Of a stretch of 64,000 nt of DNA, positions 51,984 through 61,147 are shown in pieces. This DNA comes from Dokdonella_A sp036518555 (GTDB taxonomy: Bacteria; Pseudomonadota; Gammaproteobacteria; Xanthomonadales; Rhodanobacteraceae): assembly GCF_036518555.1 (NCBI RefSeq), contig NZ_DATDMY010000093.1, forward strand, positions 1 through 64,000, read 5' to 3'. Each line of letters begins with the position of its first letter. Positions within the stretch are counted from its first letter, which is position 1. The translations under genes were made by a program, and so were the position numbers. The notes under the pieces were generated by a model. The model was not told the DNA's origin. It saw only the letters and a list, made by a program, of their open reading frames with translations, and searched no databases.

Positions 51984-53199
51984 GATTCCGCCGACCGCGG
52001 GACTTCCGCCGCACTGCGGCGATCTCTGGCCGTTCGCGCCGCGGCAGGGCGGCCTCGAGCGGCAGGGAGCGGCCTTCATCGGTGTCGACGAGGTGCAGGC
52101 GGAGTGCTCCGGCACGGCGGCGCTCGTCGTCGCGCTGACGACGCTGCGTCGCCTTGCCGGCCGCCGCGTGGTCGTCGCACCTGCCTTCACCTGCCCGCTC
52201 GTCGCGATCGCGGTCGCGCATTGCGGCCTGGAACTCCGCTTGTGCGACCTCGCGCCGGGATCGATCGACCTCGACGCCGATGCGCTCGCGCGTGCGTGCG
52301 ACCGCGATGTGCTGGCCGTGCTGCCGACGCATCTCGGCGGGCGCGTCGCGGACGTCGCGGCGGCAGTCGAGCGCGCACGCGCGGTCGGCGCGTTCGTGAT
52401 CGAGGATGCGGCGCAGGCGTTGGGTGCCCGCCGCGACGGTCGTTCGGTCGGCCTCGAGGGCGATGCCGGCTTCTTCAGCCTCGCGGTAGGCAAGGGACTC
52501 ACGACCTACGAAGGCGGCCTGCTCGTGAGCGCGGATGCGAGCCTGCGCCGGGAACTGCGCCGCACGAGCCGGGACATCGTGGCGTGGCGCCCGGACTGGG
52601 AGCTGCGTCGATCGTTCGAGCTGCTCGGCTACCACGCGTTCTACCGGCCCTCGCTGCTGCGCCTCGCTTACGGGGCGCCGCTGCGGCGAGCGCTTCGGCG
52701 CGGCGATCCGGTCGCCGCCGTCGGCGACGACTTCCCGCTGCGCATCCCGCTGCACGGCCTCGGTCGTTGGCGGCGCACCGTGGGGGCGCGCGCGTTCGCG
52801 CGCCTGCCCGCGTTCGTCGCCGACTGCCGTCTGCGCGCGCGCCGGCGGCGCGCGCGACTCGCCGCGATCGCCGGTGTCGCGGTACTCGGTGATCCCGCGG
52901 GCGCCGAAGGATGCTGGCCGTTCCTGCTCCTTCAGCTGCGCGAGCCGGCGGTTCGCGATGCGATCCTCGCGCGCCTCTGGGGCGCGGGCAGGGGCGTGAG
53001 CCGGCTGTTCATCCACGCATTGCCCGACTATGCGTACTTGCGTGGCGTCGTCGGCGATGCCGATGTTCCCCATGCGCGGCGCTTCGCCGCGACGACGCTC
53101 ACGATCTCCAACAGTCCATGGCTCGGCGACGCGGATTTCGAGGCCGTCTGCGCCGTGATCGAGCAGGAACTCGTGCGCAACGCGGTGGCAACGGCCTGA
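51955..53199 (+). CDS. DegT/DnrJ/EryC1/StrS-family aminotransferase
   Basis: A 414-residue PLP enzyme. Family features: VQAECSGTAALVVALTTLRR at the cofactor phosphate site, VVAPAFTCPLVAIAVAHCG, VIEDAAQALGARRDG (Asp and Gln) and the Schiff-base Lys in GFFSLAVGKGLTTYEGG. Members aminate sugar nucleotides such as the ArnB substrate, or other ketones. It follows two ArnE/F-like genes, which suggests an aminated lipid precursor. A terminator lies 65 bases downstream. Confidence 0.85.
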   Translation: MPTNHPRLAEIPPTAGLPPHCGDLWPFAPRQGGLERQGAAFIGVDEVQAECSGTAALVVALTTLRRLAGRRVVVAPAFTCPLVAIAVAHCGLELRLCDLAPGSIDLDADALARACDRDVLAVLPTHLGGRVADVAAAVERARAVGAFVIEDAAQALGARRDGRSVGLEGDAGFFSLAVGKGLTTYEGGLLVSADASLRRELRRTSRDIVAWRPDWELRRSFELLGYHAFYRPSLLRLAYGAPLRRALRRGDPVAAVGDDFPLRIPLHGLGRWRRTVGARAFARLPAFVADCRLRARRRRARLAAIAGVAVLGDPAGAEGCWPFLLLQLREPAVRDAILARLWGAGRGVSRLFIHALPDYAYLRGVVGDADVPHARRFAATTLTISNSPWLGDADFEAVCAVIEQELVRNAVATA

Positions 53200-53263
53200 C
53201 CGCGTCGCCGCCGTCATCCGCCTGTCGCATGCGCGCGGCACGCTTGCGCGGCACCGACCTGCC

Positions 53264-53284
53264 CCCGGGAGACCGGGTGCTTTT
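53264..53284 (+). terminator. Intrinsic terminator after the aminotransferase gene
   Basis: A CCCGG / CCGGG stem (53264-53268, 53273-53277) capped by the GNRA loop GAGA, followed by TGCTTTTG. A flanking GCACC (53251-53255) and GGTGC (53276-53280) could extend the stem by a few pairs. It separates the aminotransferase unit from the secreted nuclease. Confidence 0.6.
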
Positions 53285-53373
53285 GCTGCGCCGCATCAAT
53301 CCGTTCGCGTGTTGACCGGTAGACTTTGCGGGCTGCGGTCGCCGTGCAGCCCATTTCGCAGGGGAAAATCGTG

Positions 53374-56300
53374 ATGTCGTCACCTTCCATGCGCTCGCGC
53401 CCAGCGCGAGCCGATCGTCGTTTCGTTCCGTTTTCCGCCAGGACGGCGGGTGCGCTGCTGCTGCTCGCGTTCGCGACGGCATCGTCCGCGCAGGTTTCGC
53501 TGACCGCGCTCGACACGCCGTACACCCAGGATTTCAACACGCTGCCGGCCTCCGGCTCGGCGACGTGGACGAGCAACTCCACGCTCGCCGGGTGGTACAG
53601 CGTGCGGACCGGCTCGGGCACGACGATCGTCGCCGATACCGGCAGCAGCAACGGCGGCAATCTCTACAGTTACGGGTCGACCAGCGCCGCCGACCGTGCG
53701 CTCGGCACGCTCGGTTCGGGCAACGCGGCTGCCGGCAGTTTCTTCCACGGCGTGCGCCTGGCCAACGCCACGGGCGCGACGATCACCTCGCTCGACATCG
53801 CCTACACCGGCGAGCAATGGCGCAACAGCGCCGCGACCGCGCAGACGGTCGCGTTCTCCTACCTCGTCGGCAGTCCGCTCGTCACGGGCAGCCTCGCCGA
53901 GTTCCAGTCCGCGGGCGTCGCGGTCACGTCGCTCGATTTCACGAGCCCGATCACGGGTGGCACGTCCAGCGCGCTCGACGGCAACCTCGCGGCGAACCGC
54001 GTCGCGAAGACGTTCACGCTGACCGGCCTGTCGATCCCGAACGGGACTGAAGTCATGCTGCGCTGGTCCGATCCGGACCAGTCCGGCGCCGACCACGGCC
54101 TCGCGATCGACGACTTCTCGGTCACGCCGCACGGCGTAGTCGCGCAGCCGAATCTCGGCATCGACGACGTATCGGTTGCCGAAGGCGACGCGGGCACGAC
54201 CGTCGCGACGTTCACGGTGAGCCTTTCGCAGCCCGCCGGCGCCGGTGGCGTCACGTTCGACATCGCGACCGCCGACGGCACCGCGAGCGCGGGCAGCGAC
54301 TACGTCGCCAAGGCGCTCGTCTCGCAGTCGATCCCGGCAGGCAGCAGCAGCTACACGTTCGACGTGACCGTCGACGGCGACGTGCTGCCGGAGGCGAACG
54401 AGACGTTCTTCGTCGATGTGACGAACGCCACCGGCGCGACCGTCACGGACGGACAGGGCCAAGGCACGATCGTCGACAACGATGCGCCGCACCTTTCGAT
54501 CGCCGACGTCGCGCAGAGCGAAGGCAATGCCGGCACGACGAACTACGTATTCACCGTGTCGCTCACGCAACCGGCCGGCCCGGGCGGCGTCACGTTCGAC
54601 ATCGCGACCAGCGACGGCAGCGCGACCGCGCCATCCGACTACGCAGCGACGTCGCTCGCGGGCCAGACGATTCCGCCCGGCAGTTCGACCTACGCGTTCA
54701 CCGTCGTCGTCAACGGCGACACGACGAGCGAGCCGGACGAAGCGTTCAACGTCAACGTGAGCAACGTCGTCAACGCCGTCGTCGACGACGCGCAGGCGAC
54801 CGGCTCGATCGCGAACGACGACTTGAACAGGATTCACGACGTGCAAGGCAACGGCGCCGCGACGCCGATCGCCGGCGCGACCGTGACGGTCGAGGGCGTC
54901 GTCACCGCCGAATTCCTCGGCTCGTCGAAGCTGAGCGGCTTCTTCCTGCAGGAAGAGGACGCCGATGCCGATGCCGACCCGAACACCTCCGAGGCGATCT
55001 TCGTGTTCTGCGGATCCTGCGTCGCGGGCTCGGTGGTCGAAGGCCAGCGCGTGCGCGTGACCGGCACGGTCAGCGAATTCTTCAACATGACCGAACTGAC
55101 CCCGCCGTCGGCCGCGTCGGTCGTCGTCACCGATGCGGGCAACCATCTCGCGGACGTCACCCCGGCGACGATCACGCTGCCGGTCGTCGGCGACGTCGAT
55201 GCGTACTACGAGGCGCGCGAGGGCATGCTCGTCACGTTCTCCGACACGCTCACGATCTCCGAATTCTTCGAGCTGCCGCGTTACGGCCAGATCGAGTTGT
55301 TGCAAGGCGGTCGTTCGCGCACGTTCACCGAAGACAACGCGCCGAGCGTCGCCGGCCTCGCCGCGCACCTCGAGGATCTCGCGCGCCGCCGCGTGATCCT
55401 CGACGACGACAACAACGTGCAGAACTCCGTGCTGGCGCAGCCGAACGGCCAGCAGGCGATGTACTGGCCGCACCAGAACGGTGGTTTCGGCGCCGGCACG
55501 CAGGGCCTCGACTACTTCCGCGGCGGCGACACGATTTCGGGCCTCACCGGCGTGCTGCACTGGTCCTTCGCCGGGTTCACCGGCACCGACGCCTGGCGCG
55601 TCCGCCCGACGGCGGCGCATCCGGTCGCGTTCACGCCGGTCAACACGCGTCCGGCGACGCCGCCGGACGTCGGCGGTTCGATCCGTGTGGTGGGCATGAA
55701 CCTGCTCAACTACTTCACGACGATCGACACGACCTCGTCCAACAACAGCGGACCTTGCGGTCCGGGCGGCACGCTCGACTGCCGCGGCGCCGACAGCGCG
55801 GCCGAACTCAGCCGCCAGCGCGAACGCGCCTCGATCGTGATCTGCACGCTCGATCCCGACATCGCGGCATTCATGGAGCTCGAGAACACGACACCGAGCG
55901 ACACGATCGACAACCTGCTCGGCGCGGTCAACGCGCGCTGCGGCGGCGCGCACCCGTATCAGGCCGCGAGCACGGGCGGAACGCTCGGCACCGACGCGAT
56001 CCGCGTGCAGATCGTCTATCGCAGCGGCGTCGTCTCGCCGGTCGGGTCGCCGCTCGTCGACCTCGACCCGATCCACGACCGCCCGCCGACCGCGCAGACG
56101 TTCGACGTGACCGACGCGACCAATCCCGCGTTCGGCCAGCGCTTCACCGTCGTCGCCAACCACCTCAAGTCGAAGGGCAGCTGCCCCGGCAGCGGCGCCG
56201 ACGCGGACCAGGGCGACGGCCAGGGCTGCTGGGCGCCCAAGCGCACGCAGCAGGCGAACCGCACGATGAGCTGGATCGCGGGTACCGTGATCCCGGCCGC

Positions 56301-59064
56301 GGGCGACCCCGACGTGCTCCTGCTCGGAGACTTCAATTCGTACGCGAGCGAGGACCCGGTCGCCGCACTCGAGGCCGGTGGTTACGCGGATATGGAGACC
56401 GTACTGCACGGCACGAACGCGTATTCGTACCAGTTCGACGGCGAACTCGGCCACCTCGACTATGCGTTCGCGAACGCGAGCCTGCAGTCACAGGTGACCG
56501 GCGCCGACGCCTGGCACATCAATTCCGACGAAGTGCCGTCGTTCGACTACAACGACGAGATCCGCGACACCGGTGAAGCGGCGCAGGAAGAGAAGCCGGA
56601 CGGCTCCGCGCTCGCTCCGCCGCGCGTGGTGTTCGAGCCGGCCTCGCCGTACCGCGCGTCCGACCATGATCCGGTCGTCGTCGGCCTGTTCGGCAGCACC
56701 GACCTCGCGATCGCGCTGGCCGATTCGCCGGACCCGGTCACGGCCGGCAACAACCTCACCTATACGATCACCGCGACGAACAATGGCCCGGCGGACGCGC
56801 CGTCGACGAGCTGGAGCGACACGCTGCCGGCAGGCACGACCTTCGTGTCGCTGGCCTCGTCCGCGGGCTGGAGCTGCACGACGCCGGCGGTCGGTGCGGC
56901 CGGCGCGGTCGATTGCAGCATCGCGTCGTTCGCGATCGGCGATGCGACGTTCTCGCTGACCGTCGCGGTTTCATCGGGCGTCACCGGCGGCACCGTGCTG
57001 AGCAATACGGCGGCGATCACGAGCAGCCTCGGCGATACCGTGCCGGCCAACAACAGCGCGACCGCGACGACGACGGTCACCGGCGCGCCGCAGGGCCACC
57101 TCACGATCACACCGACGAGCGTGTTGTTCGGCAACCAGGCGGTCGGTACCACGAGCGCGGCGCAGACGGTCACCCTCGGCAACGACGGCAGCGCCTCGCT
57201 CGACGTGGCGCCGCTGACGCCGCCGAGCACGCCGTTCGCGCGTAGCGGCGGCACGTGCGCGAGTTCGGGCCCGATCACGATCGCGGCCGGCGCAAGCTGC
57301 ACGTTGAGCTTCACGTTCTCGCCGACGGTGGCGGGCGCGGCGAACCAGGTCCTGACGGTGACCGCGAGCGCGCCGGGCAGCGGCACGATCACGTTGAGCG
57401 GTACGGGCATCGTCGTCAACGATCCTCCCGCGGCGACGGTGGCGCCGACGTCGCTGGGCTTCACGGTGCGCGAAGACCAGACCGGTACGCAGACACTGAA
57501 CATCGCGAATGCGGCAGGCAGCGACGCGCTGACGTACGCGATCACGGGACAGGCCTCGCGCATCGCGCGGCTGCTGCCGCACGTTTCCAAGGTCCGCCAC
57601 GCACACGGTGCGCTGCGCAGCACGGGCATGCGCGTCGTCCGCGCGGGCACGGGCGTGCATTCGGGCGTCGCGCCGTGGGCGCCGGTCGGGCCCGACGGTT
57701 CGATCACGTTCCAGGCCGACGACGGCAGCTACGAGAACGGCATCGCGTGGACCGACGCTGCGGGCACGACGCAGAACACGTCGCTTTGGCTGAACCGCTA
57801 TTCCGCGACGGGTGCGCTGACGATCGGCACGGTGTCGATCGAATGGCCGAATGCGACGTCGGCCAACGGCGACGTGACTGGCAAGACGGTCAACATCGTC
57901 GCCTATTTCGACGCGGACGCGGACGGCGACCCAAGCAACGCGGTGCGCCTGGGCGGCAATACGCCCGTGACGGTCAATGGACCGGACGCATTCGAGAACT
58001 ACGCGACGGCCTTCGCGGTGCCGGCTGCGGGCGACGTCTACCTCGGCTTCGTCGACACGTTCGCGGCGGGCGGTACGACGCCGGTGCTGTATTCGGCGGC
58101 GCTCGACGACGGCGGCGATCCGAATGTCGGCTGGGTCGCCGCGATGAGCACGGGCGACGCGGACGTCGACGTGATCGGCAACAACGACAACATCGGCACG
58201 CTCGACGGCCTCAGTGGCGGAACGCTGGCGGGCGTGTGGATGGTGCGCGGCACGGCGGCCAGCGGCGGCGGCACGTGTTCGGGCGCGGCGGTCGCGTGGC
58301 TCGGCGCAAGCCCGGCGAACGGCACGGTCGCGGGCGGCGCGAACACCGACGTGACGATCACGGCGGATCCGTCGGCCGACGGCCTGGCGCCGGGCGACTA
58401 CACCGCGGTGCTGTGCGTCGCGACCAACGATCCCGCGCATGCCTTGATCGCGGTGCCGGTCGCGTTGACGGTCACCCCCGCACCGGTGCTGCCGTGCTCG
58501 GCGGCGGACACGGTCTTCTGCGACGGTTTCGATCCGGCGACCGGCCCGTTCACGCAGCCGGTGCAGGATCCCGGCTTCGAGGCGACCCCGCAGGACGGGG
58601 GAGCGAACCCGGATTGGGACAGCCTCGACACGAATCCGGGTAGCGGTGGTGGCTCGGTGTTCTACAGCGCCTCCGGCGCCAGCGTGCCGACGCATGGCGG
58701 CGATTTCGCCGCCTGGTTCGGCGGCTGGAACGGCAATGCCGAGACCCAACATTTCTCGCAAAGCGTGACGTTGCCGAACGGCGGGCCGTTGTACCTGAAC
58801 TACTGGCGCTTCGTCGCCGACGCCCCCGACGTGCCGGCGAACCTCGTGGTGTCGGTGGACGGCACCGTGGTGCAGAGCACCGACCTCAGCACGCAGCTGG
58901 ACGCGGACTACACGCTGCAGTCGATCGACATCGGCGGCTTCGCCGACGGCGGCGTGCACGCGATCCGCTTCGAGTACGCGTACGACGACAGCGGCACGAC
59001 CGACGGCAACACGTTCGTCGACGACGTCACCATCGACGCGACGCAGGCGCCGATCGCGCATTGA
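53374..59064 (+). CDS. Giant secreted nuclease with Calx-beta, DUF11 and ASH-like domains
   Basis: A 1,896-residue exported protein. Signal peptide to about residue 38 (TAGALLLLAFATASSAQ). Order: N-terminal beta domain (to 260), two Calx-beta motifs (about 262-369, 372-482), an OB-like domain (about 487-610), an ExeM/NucH-type endonuclease/exonuclease/phosphatase core (about 768-1109; MNLLNYF, LLGDFNSYASEDP, HLDYAF, SDHDPVVVG), a DUF11 domain (1109-1239), an ASH/choice-of-anchor-like domain (1242-1349), a further beta region, and after DTVFCDGFD (1712-1720) a final 176-residue beta domain. AGGGGA precedes ATG 53374. Probably degrades extracellular DNA. A terminator follows the stop. Confidence 0.88.
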   Translation: MSSPSMRSRPARADRRFVPFSARTAGALLLLAFATASSAQVSLTALDTPYTQDFNTLPASGSATWTSNSTLAGWYSVRTGSGTTIVADTGSSNGGNLYSYGSTSAADRALGTLGSGNAAAGSFFHGVRLANATGATITSLDIAYTGEQWRNSAATAQTVAFSYLVGSPLVTGSLAEFQSAGVAVTSLDFTSPITGGTSSALDGNLAANRVAKTFTLTGLSIPNGTEVMLRWSDPDQSGADHGLAIDDFSVTPHGVVAQPNLGIDDVSVAEGDAGTTVATFTVSLSQPAGAGGVTFDIATADGTASAGSDYVAKALVSQSIPAGSSSYTFDVTVDGDVLPEANETFFVDVTNATGATVTDGQGQGTIVDNDAPHLSIADVAQSEGNAGTTNYVFTVSLTQPAGPGGVTFDIATSDGSATAPSDYAATSLAGQTIPPGSSTYAFTVVVNGDTTSEPDEAFNVNVSNVVNAVVDDAQATGSIANDDLNRIHDVQGNGAATPIAGATVTVEGVVTAEFLGSSKLSGFFLQEEDADADADPNTSEAIFVFCGSCVAGSVVEGQRVRVTGTVSEFFNMTELTPPSAASVVVTDAGNHLADVTPATITLPVVGDVDAYYEAREGMLVTFSDTLTISEFFELPRYGQIELLQGGRSRTFTEDNAPSVAGLAAHLEDLARRRVILDDDNNVQNSVLAQPNGQQAMYWPHQNGGFGAGTQGLDYFRGGDTISGLTGVLHWSFAGFTGTDAWRVRPTAAHPVAFTPVNTRPATPPDVGGSIRVVGMNLLNYFTTIDTTSSNNSGPCGPGGTLDCRGADSAAELSRQRERASIVICTLDPDIAAFMELENTTPSDTIDNLLGAVNARCGGAHPYQAASTGGTLGTDAIRVQIVYRSGVVSPVGSPLVDLDPIHDRPPTAQTFDVTDATNPAFGQRFTVVANHLKSKGSCPGSGADADQGDGQGCWAPKRTQQANRTMSWIAGTVIPAAGDPDVLLLGDFNSYASEDPVAALEAGGYADMETVLHGTNAYSYQFDGELGHLDYAFANASLQSQVTGADAWHINSDEVPSFDYNDEIRDTGEAAQEEKPDGSALAPPRVVFEPASPYRASDHDPVVVGLFGSTDLAIALADSPDPVTAGNNLTYTITATNNGPADAPSTSWSDTLPAGTTFVSLASSAGWSCTTPAVGAAGAVDCSIASFAIGDATFSLTVAVSSGVTGGTVLSNTAAITSSLGDTVPANNSATATTTVTGAPQGHLTITPTSVLFGNQAVGTTSAAQTVTLGNDGSASLDVAPLTPPSTPFARSGGTCASSGPITIAAGASCTLSFTFSPTVAGAANQVLTVTASAPGSGTITLSGTGIVVNDPPAATVAPTSLGFTVREDQTGTQTLNIANAAGSDALTYAITGQASRIARLLPHVSKVRHAHGALRSTGMRVVRAGTGVHSGVAPWAPVGPDGSITFQADDGSYENGIAWTDAAGTTQNTSLWLNRYSATGALTIGTVSIEWPNATSANGDVTGKTVNIVAYFDADADGDPSNAVRLGGNTPVTVNGPDAFENYATAFAVPAAGDVYLGFVDTFAAGGTTPVLYSAALDDGGDPNVGWVAAMSTGDADVDVIGNNDNIGTLDGLSGGTLAGVWMVRGTAASGGGTCSGAAVAWLGASPANGTVAGGANTDVTITADPSADGLAPGDYTAVLCVATNDPAHALIAVPVALTVTPAPVLPCSAADTVFCDGFDPATGPFTQPVQDPGFEATPQDGGANPDWDSLDTNPGSGGGSVFYSASGASVPTHGGDFAAWFGGWNGNAETQHFSQSVTLPNGGPLYLNYWRFVADAPDVPANLVVSVDGTVVQSTDLSTQLDADYTLQSIDIGGFADGGVHAIRFEYAYDDSGTTDGNTFVDDVTIDATQAPIAH

Positions 59065-59087
59065 AATTGATAGTGGTCGCAAACCAT

Positions 59088-59118
59088 CGAGGCCTCCTCC
59101 GGGAGGCCTCGTTCTTTC
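59088..59118 (+). terminator. Intrinsic terminator after the secreted nuclease
   Basis: A perfect 10-bp stem CGAGGCCTCC / GGAGGCCTCG with loop TCCG, then TTCTTTC. It is 24 bases past the nuclease stop. It also lies beyond the stop of the convergent ureohydrolase gene and might serve both, though the T run is only on the plus side. Confidence 0.9.
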
Positions 59119-59181
59119 GTGGGTTCGCCTCCCGACGGCACCTCGCCAGGCCGCTGGCGCGGCCGCCTTGCCGGGCCGGCC

Positions 59182-60051
59182 TCAGCGTGCGGCCGCGTCG
59201 AGGTGCGCGAGGAGTCGCACGTTCAGCGCATGCTGCTGCGCCTGCCAGGCCGCGAGCTGGGCGGGGTCGATCCCGGGCTGCTCGTCGAGCGCGCTGAGCT
59301 TGCGCTTCCACCAGCTCGCGTAGCGGTAGGCGGACACGTCGCCGGTGACGTCGCTGCCGACCAGGCGGCCGTGCAACGCGTCGATCGCGGCGAACAGGTC
59401 GGTGTCGAGCAGGCGACCCTGGTCCCAGTTGGTGCGCGCGATCGCGGGATCGAGCACGTCCTTGTCGATCGAGAGGTAGATCGCGTGTTTCGCGCCGCGC
59501 TGTTCCTCGACGAAGCGGTCGATCAGCGCCGCGCGCGTGTCGAACGCGCGGAACGCATGCGCGAGGCCCCAGCGCGCCGCCCAGCGCGTGTCGACGCCGA
59601 TCGTCCAGTAAGTGAGCTTGCGCCGGCGCAGCGGCGTCAGGTAGTTCTCCCACGCATGCGCGCGCGAGACGTCGGCGGAGCCGATGCCGAGCACGTGCAC
59701 GTGCGCGACGTAAGGCAGCAGCGCGACCTGGCGCACCCAGGAGCCGCAGTGCACGCCGAACGGAAAGCGCATGTTGTCGGGGTGGTTGTCGAACACGACG
59801 ACGTCGAACGGGGCGCTCGCCGCGCGCCGCTCGATGAGCGGCCAGCTCACGTGGTGGTAGTCGCCGCTGCCGAGGAAGACCGTGCCGTGTTCGCGTGGCA
59901 CGCGTGCCTCGAGCTCCGCGGCGAGCGCGCGCATCATGCGCAGCGAGCAACCGAAGCGGATCGCCTCCTGCCGATCGGCGAGGTCGAGCACGAGCGCGCC
60001 GGGCAGGGCGCCGACCGAGCGGTCGAAATCAAGGACGATCGGCGCGGCCAA
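59182..60051 (-). CDS. Ureohydrolase (arginase/agmatinase) superfamily protein, atypical
   Basis: A 289-residue protein with the ureohydrolase metal pattern in altered form: GSGDYHHVS in place of GGDHS, VFDNHPDNM for DxHxD, and LSIDKDVLDP for SxDxDxxDP. The region after DP is RTNWDQG and lacks the usual Pro and Gly-Gly that contact guanidino substrates, so the substrate may not be arginine or agmatine. A TTG at 60051 preceded by GGAG seven bases upstream is the best start; it overlaps the end of the acyltransferase gene by 23 bases. The frame upstream of it is Cys/Arg-rich and unlikely. Confidence 0.75.
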   Translation of the reverse strand: MAAPIVLDFDRSVGALPGALVLDLADRQEAIRFGCSLRMMRALAAELEARVPREHGTVFLGSGDYHHVSWPLIERRAASAPFDVVVFDNHPDNMRFPFGVHCGSWVRQVALLPYVAHVHVLGIGSADVSRAHAWENYLTPLRRRKLTYWTIGVDTRWAARWGLAHAFRAFDTRAALIDRFVEEQRGAKHAIYLSIDKDVLDPAIARTNWDQGRLLDTDLFAAIDALHGRLVGSDVTGDVSAYRYASWWKRKLSALDEQPGIDPAQLAAWQAQQHALNVRLLAHLDAAAR

Positions 60052-61147
60052 GCTCGACTCCGGTCCCGGCCTTCGTGTCCGCCCACGCGCGATCGCTCTC
60101 GAAATGTGGCGCGACCCGGCGCAGCAGCGCGCGCAGCACGCGGCTGCGCGGGCGCACCGCATGGCGCGTGAAGGTGAAGCGCGCGCCGAGGTAGGCCTTG
60201 ATCTGCGGATCGGTCCAGCCGGCGACGTAGCAGCACAGTTCGCGCTGGCGCGCGTATTCGAGGTTGTGCATCCAACTCACGAAATAGAGATTGTGCTCGC
60301 GTGCGGCGGGGTACGAGAAGCCGACGTACTTGTCGACGAGCGCCTCGCCGACCTCGAAGCAAAGGTTCCAGCCGATCATGCGCCCCGCGTGCCGATAGAC
60401 GAACACCACCCCGCCGCAGTCGCGGTCCTGCAGCAGTGCGTCGAAGAAGGCGCGGCTGAGGCGGTCGAACTGGATCTCGCTCTGCGCATACACCTCGAGG
60501 TACAGCGCGTAGCACGCCTCGCGCAGGGTCGCGTCGGCGAACGCGGGCCCGGTCGTGATTTCCTCGATCGAGAGGCCGCCGCGCGCGCGCAGCTTGCGGC
60601 GGATGTCCTTGCGACGTGAAGGCGACAGCCGCGCGAGGTATTCGTCGACGGATTCGAAGTCGATCGGCACCCAGGCCAGCGCCTGTCCTTCGAGCAGGAC
60701 GAAGCCGGCGCGCTCGCAGGCGTCGGCGATCGCGCGCGCCTGGCCATTGCTCCCCTGGTCGAGCAGCGGCGACTCCTGCGGGATGTCCTTGACGATGAGG
60801 AACGGCTGGCGCGCCGCGTGCCCGGCGAGCCACTCCTCGACGAGGACGCACGCGTCCGCATCACGCGGGAACAGGGCGTATTCGGAAACGGTCGTACCGA
60901 CGAAACACGTGCGCGGGCGCAGCCAGCGGCTCCACCAGCGATACAGCGGCAACGCCGATACGCGCTTGCGCAGCGCAGCGTCCGCGGTCGTCAGCAGGTC
61001 GAAGGGTGCGACGAATGCGGGCGTGCCCGACGGCATCACGACGGCCGAGAATCCATCGGGCGGATGGGCGAGGAAGTGTCCGACCAACCCGGGCGGTTCG
61101 AGCAGGTTGCGGTATTCCGCGCCCGGGGCGACCGTCGCGGTCGCCAT
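60029..61147 (-). CDS. FemAB/BioF2-like GNAT acyltransferase
   Basis: A 372-residue protein with a double-GNAT look. VDEYLARLSPSRRKDIRRKL is the Acetyltransf_6/FemAB-like entry helix; YALYLEVYAQSEIQFDRLSRAFF, MIGWNLCFEVGEALVDKYVG and the terminal GWTDPQIKAYLGARF follow. Such proteins acylate or aminoacylate lipid- or glycan-linked amines using aminoacyl-tRNA, acyl-CoA or acyl-ACP. ATG 61147 shares one base with the hydrolase stop (TGATG); GTG 61150 is an alternative. The middle gene of a three-gene operon. Confidence 0.8.
   Translation of the reverse strand: MATATVAPGAEYRNLLEPPGLVGHFLAHPPDGFSAVVMPSGTPAFVAPFDLLTTADAALRKRVSALPLYRWWSRWLRPRTCFVGTTVSEYALFPRDADACVLVEEWLAGHAARQPFLIVKDIPQESPLLDQGSNGQARAIADACERAGFVLLEGQALAWVPIDFESVDEYLARLSPSRRKDIRRKLRARGGLSIEEITTGPAFADATLREACYALYLEVYAQSEIQFDRLSRAFFDALLQDRDCGGVVFVYRHAGRMIGWNLCFEVGEALVDKYVGFSYPAAREHNLYFVSWMHNLEYARQRELCCYVAGWTDPQIKAYLGARFTFTRHAVRPRSRVLRALLRRVAPHFESDRAWADTKAGTGVELGRADRP

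Noticed and set aside
53326..53373. TTG start 16 codons upstream of the nuclease
   Set aside because: The ATG at 53374 has AGGGGA at good spacing and leads directly into a signal peptide.
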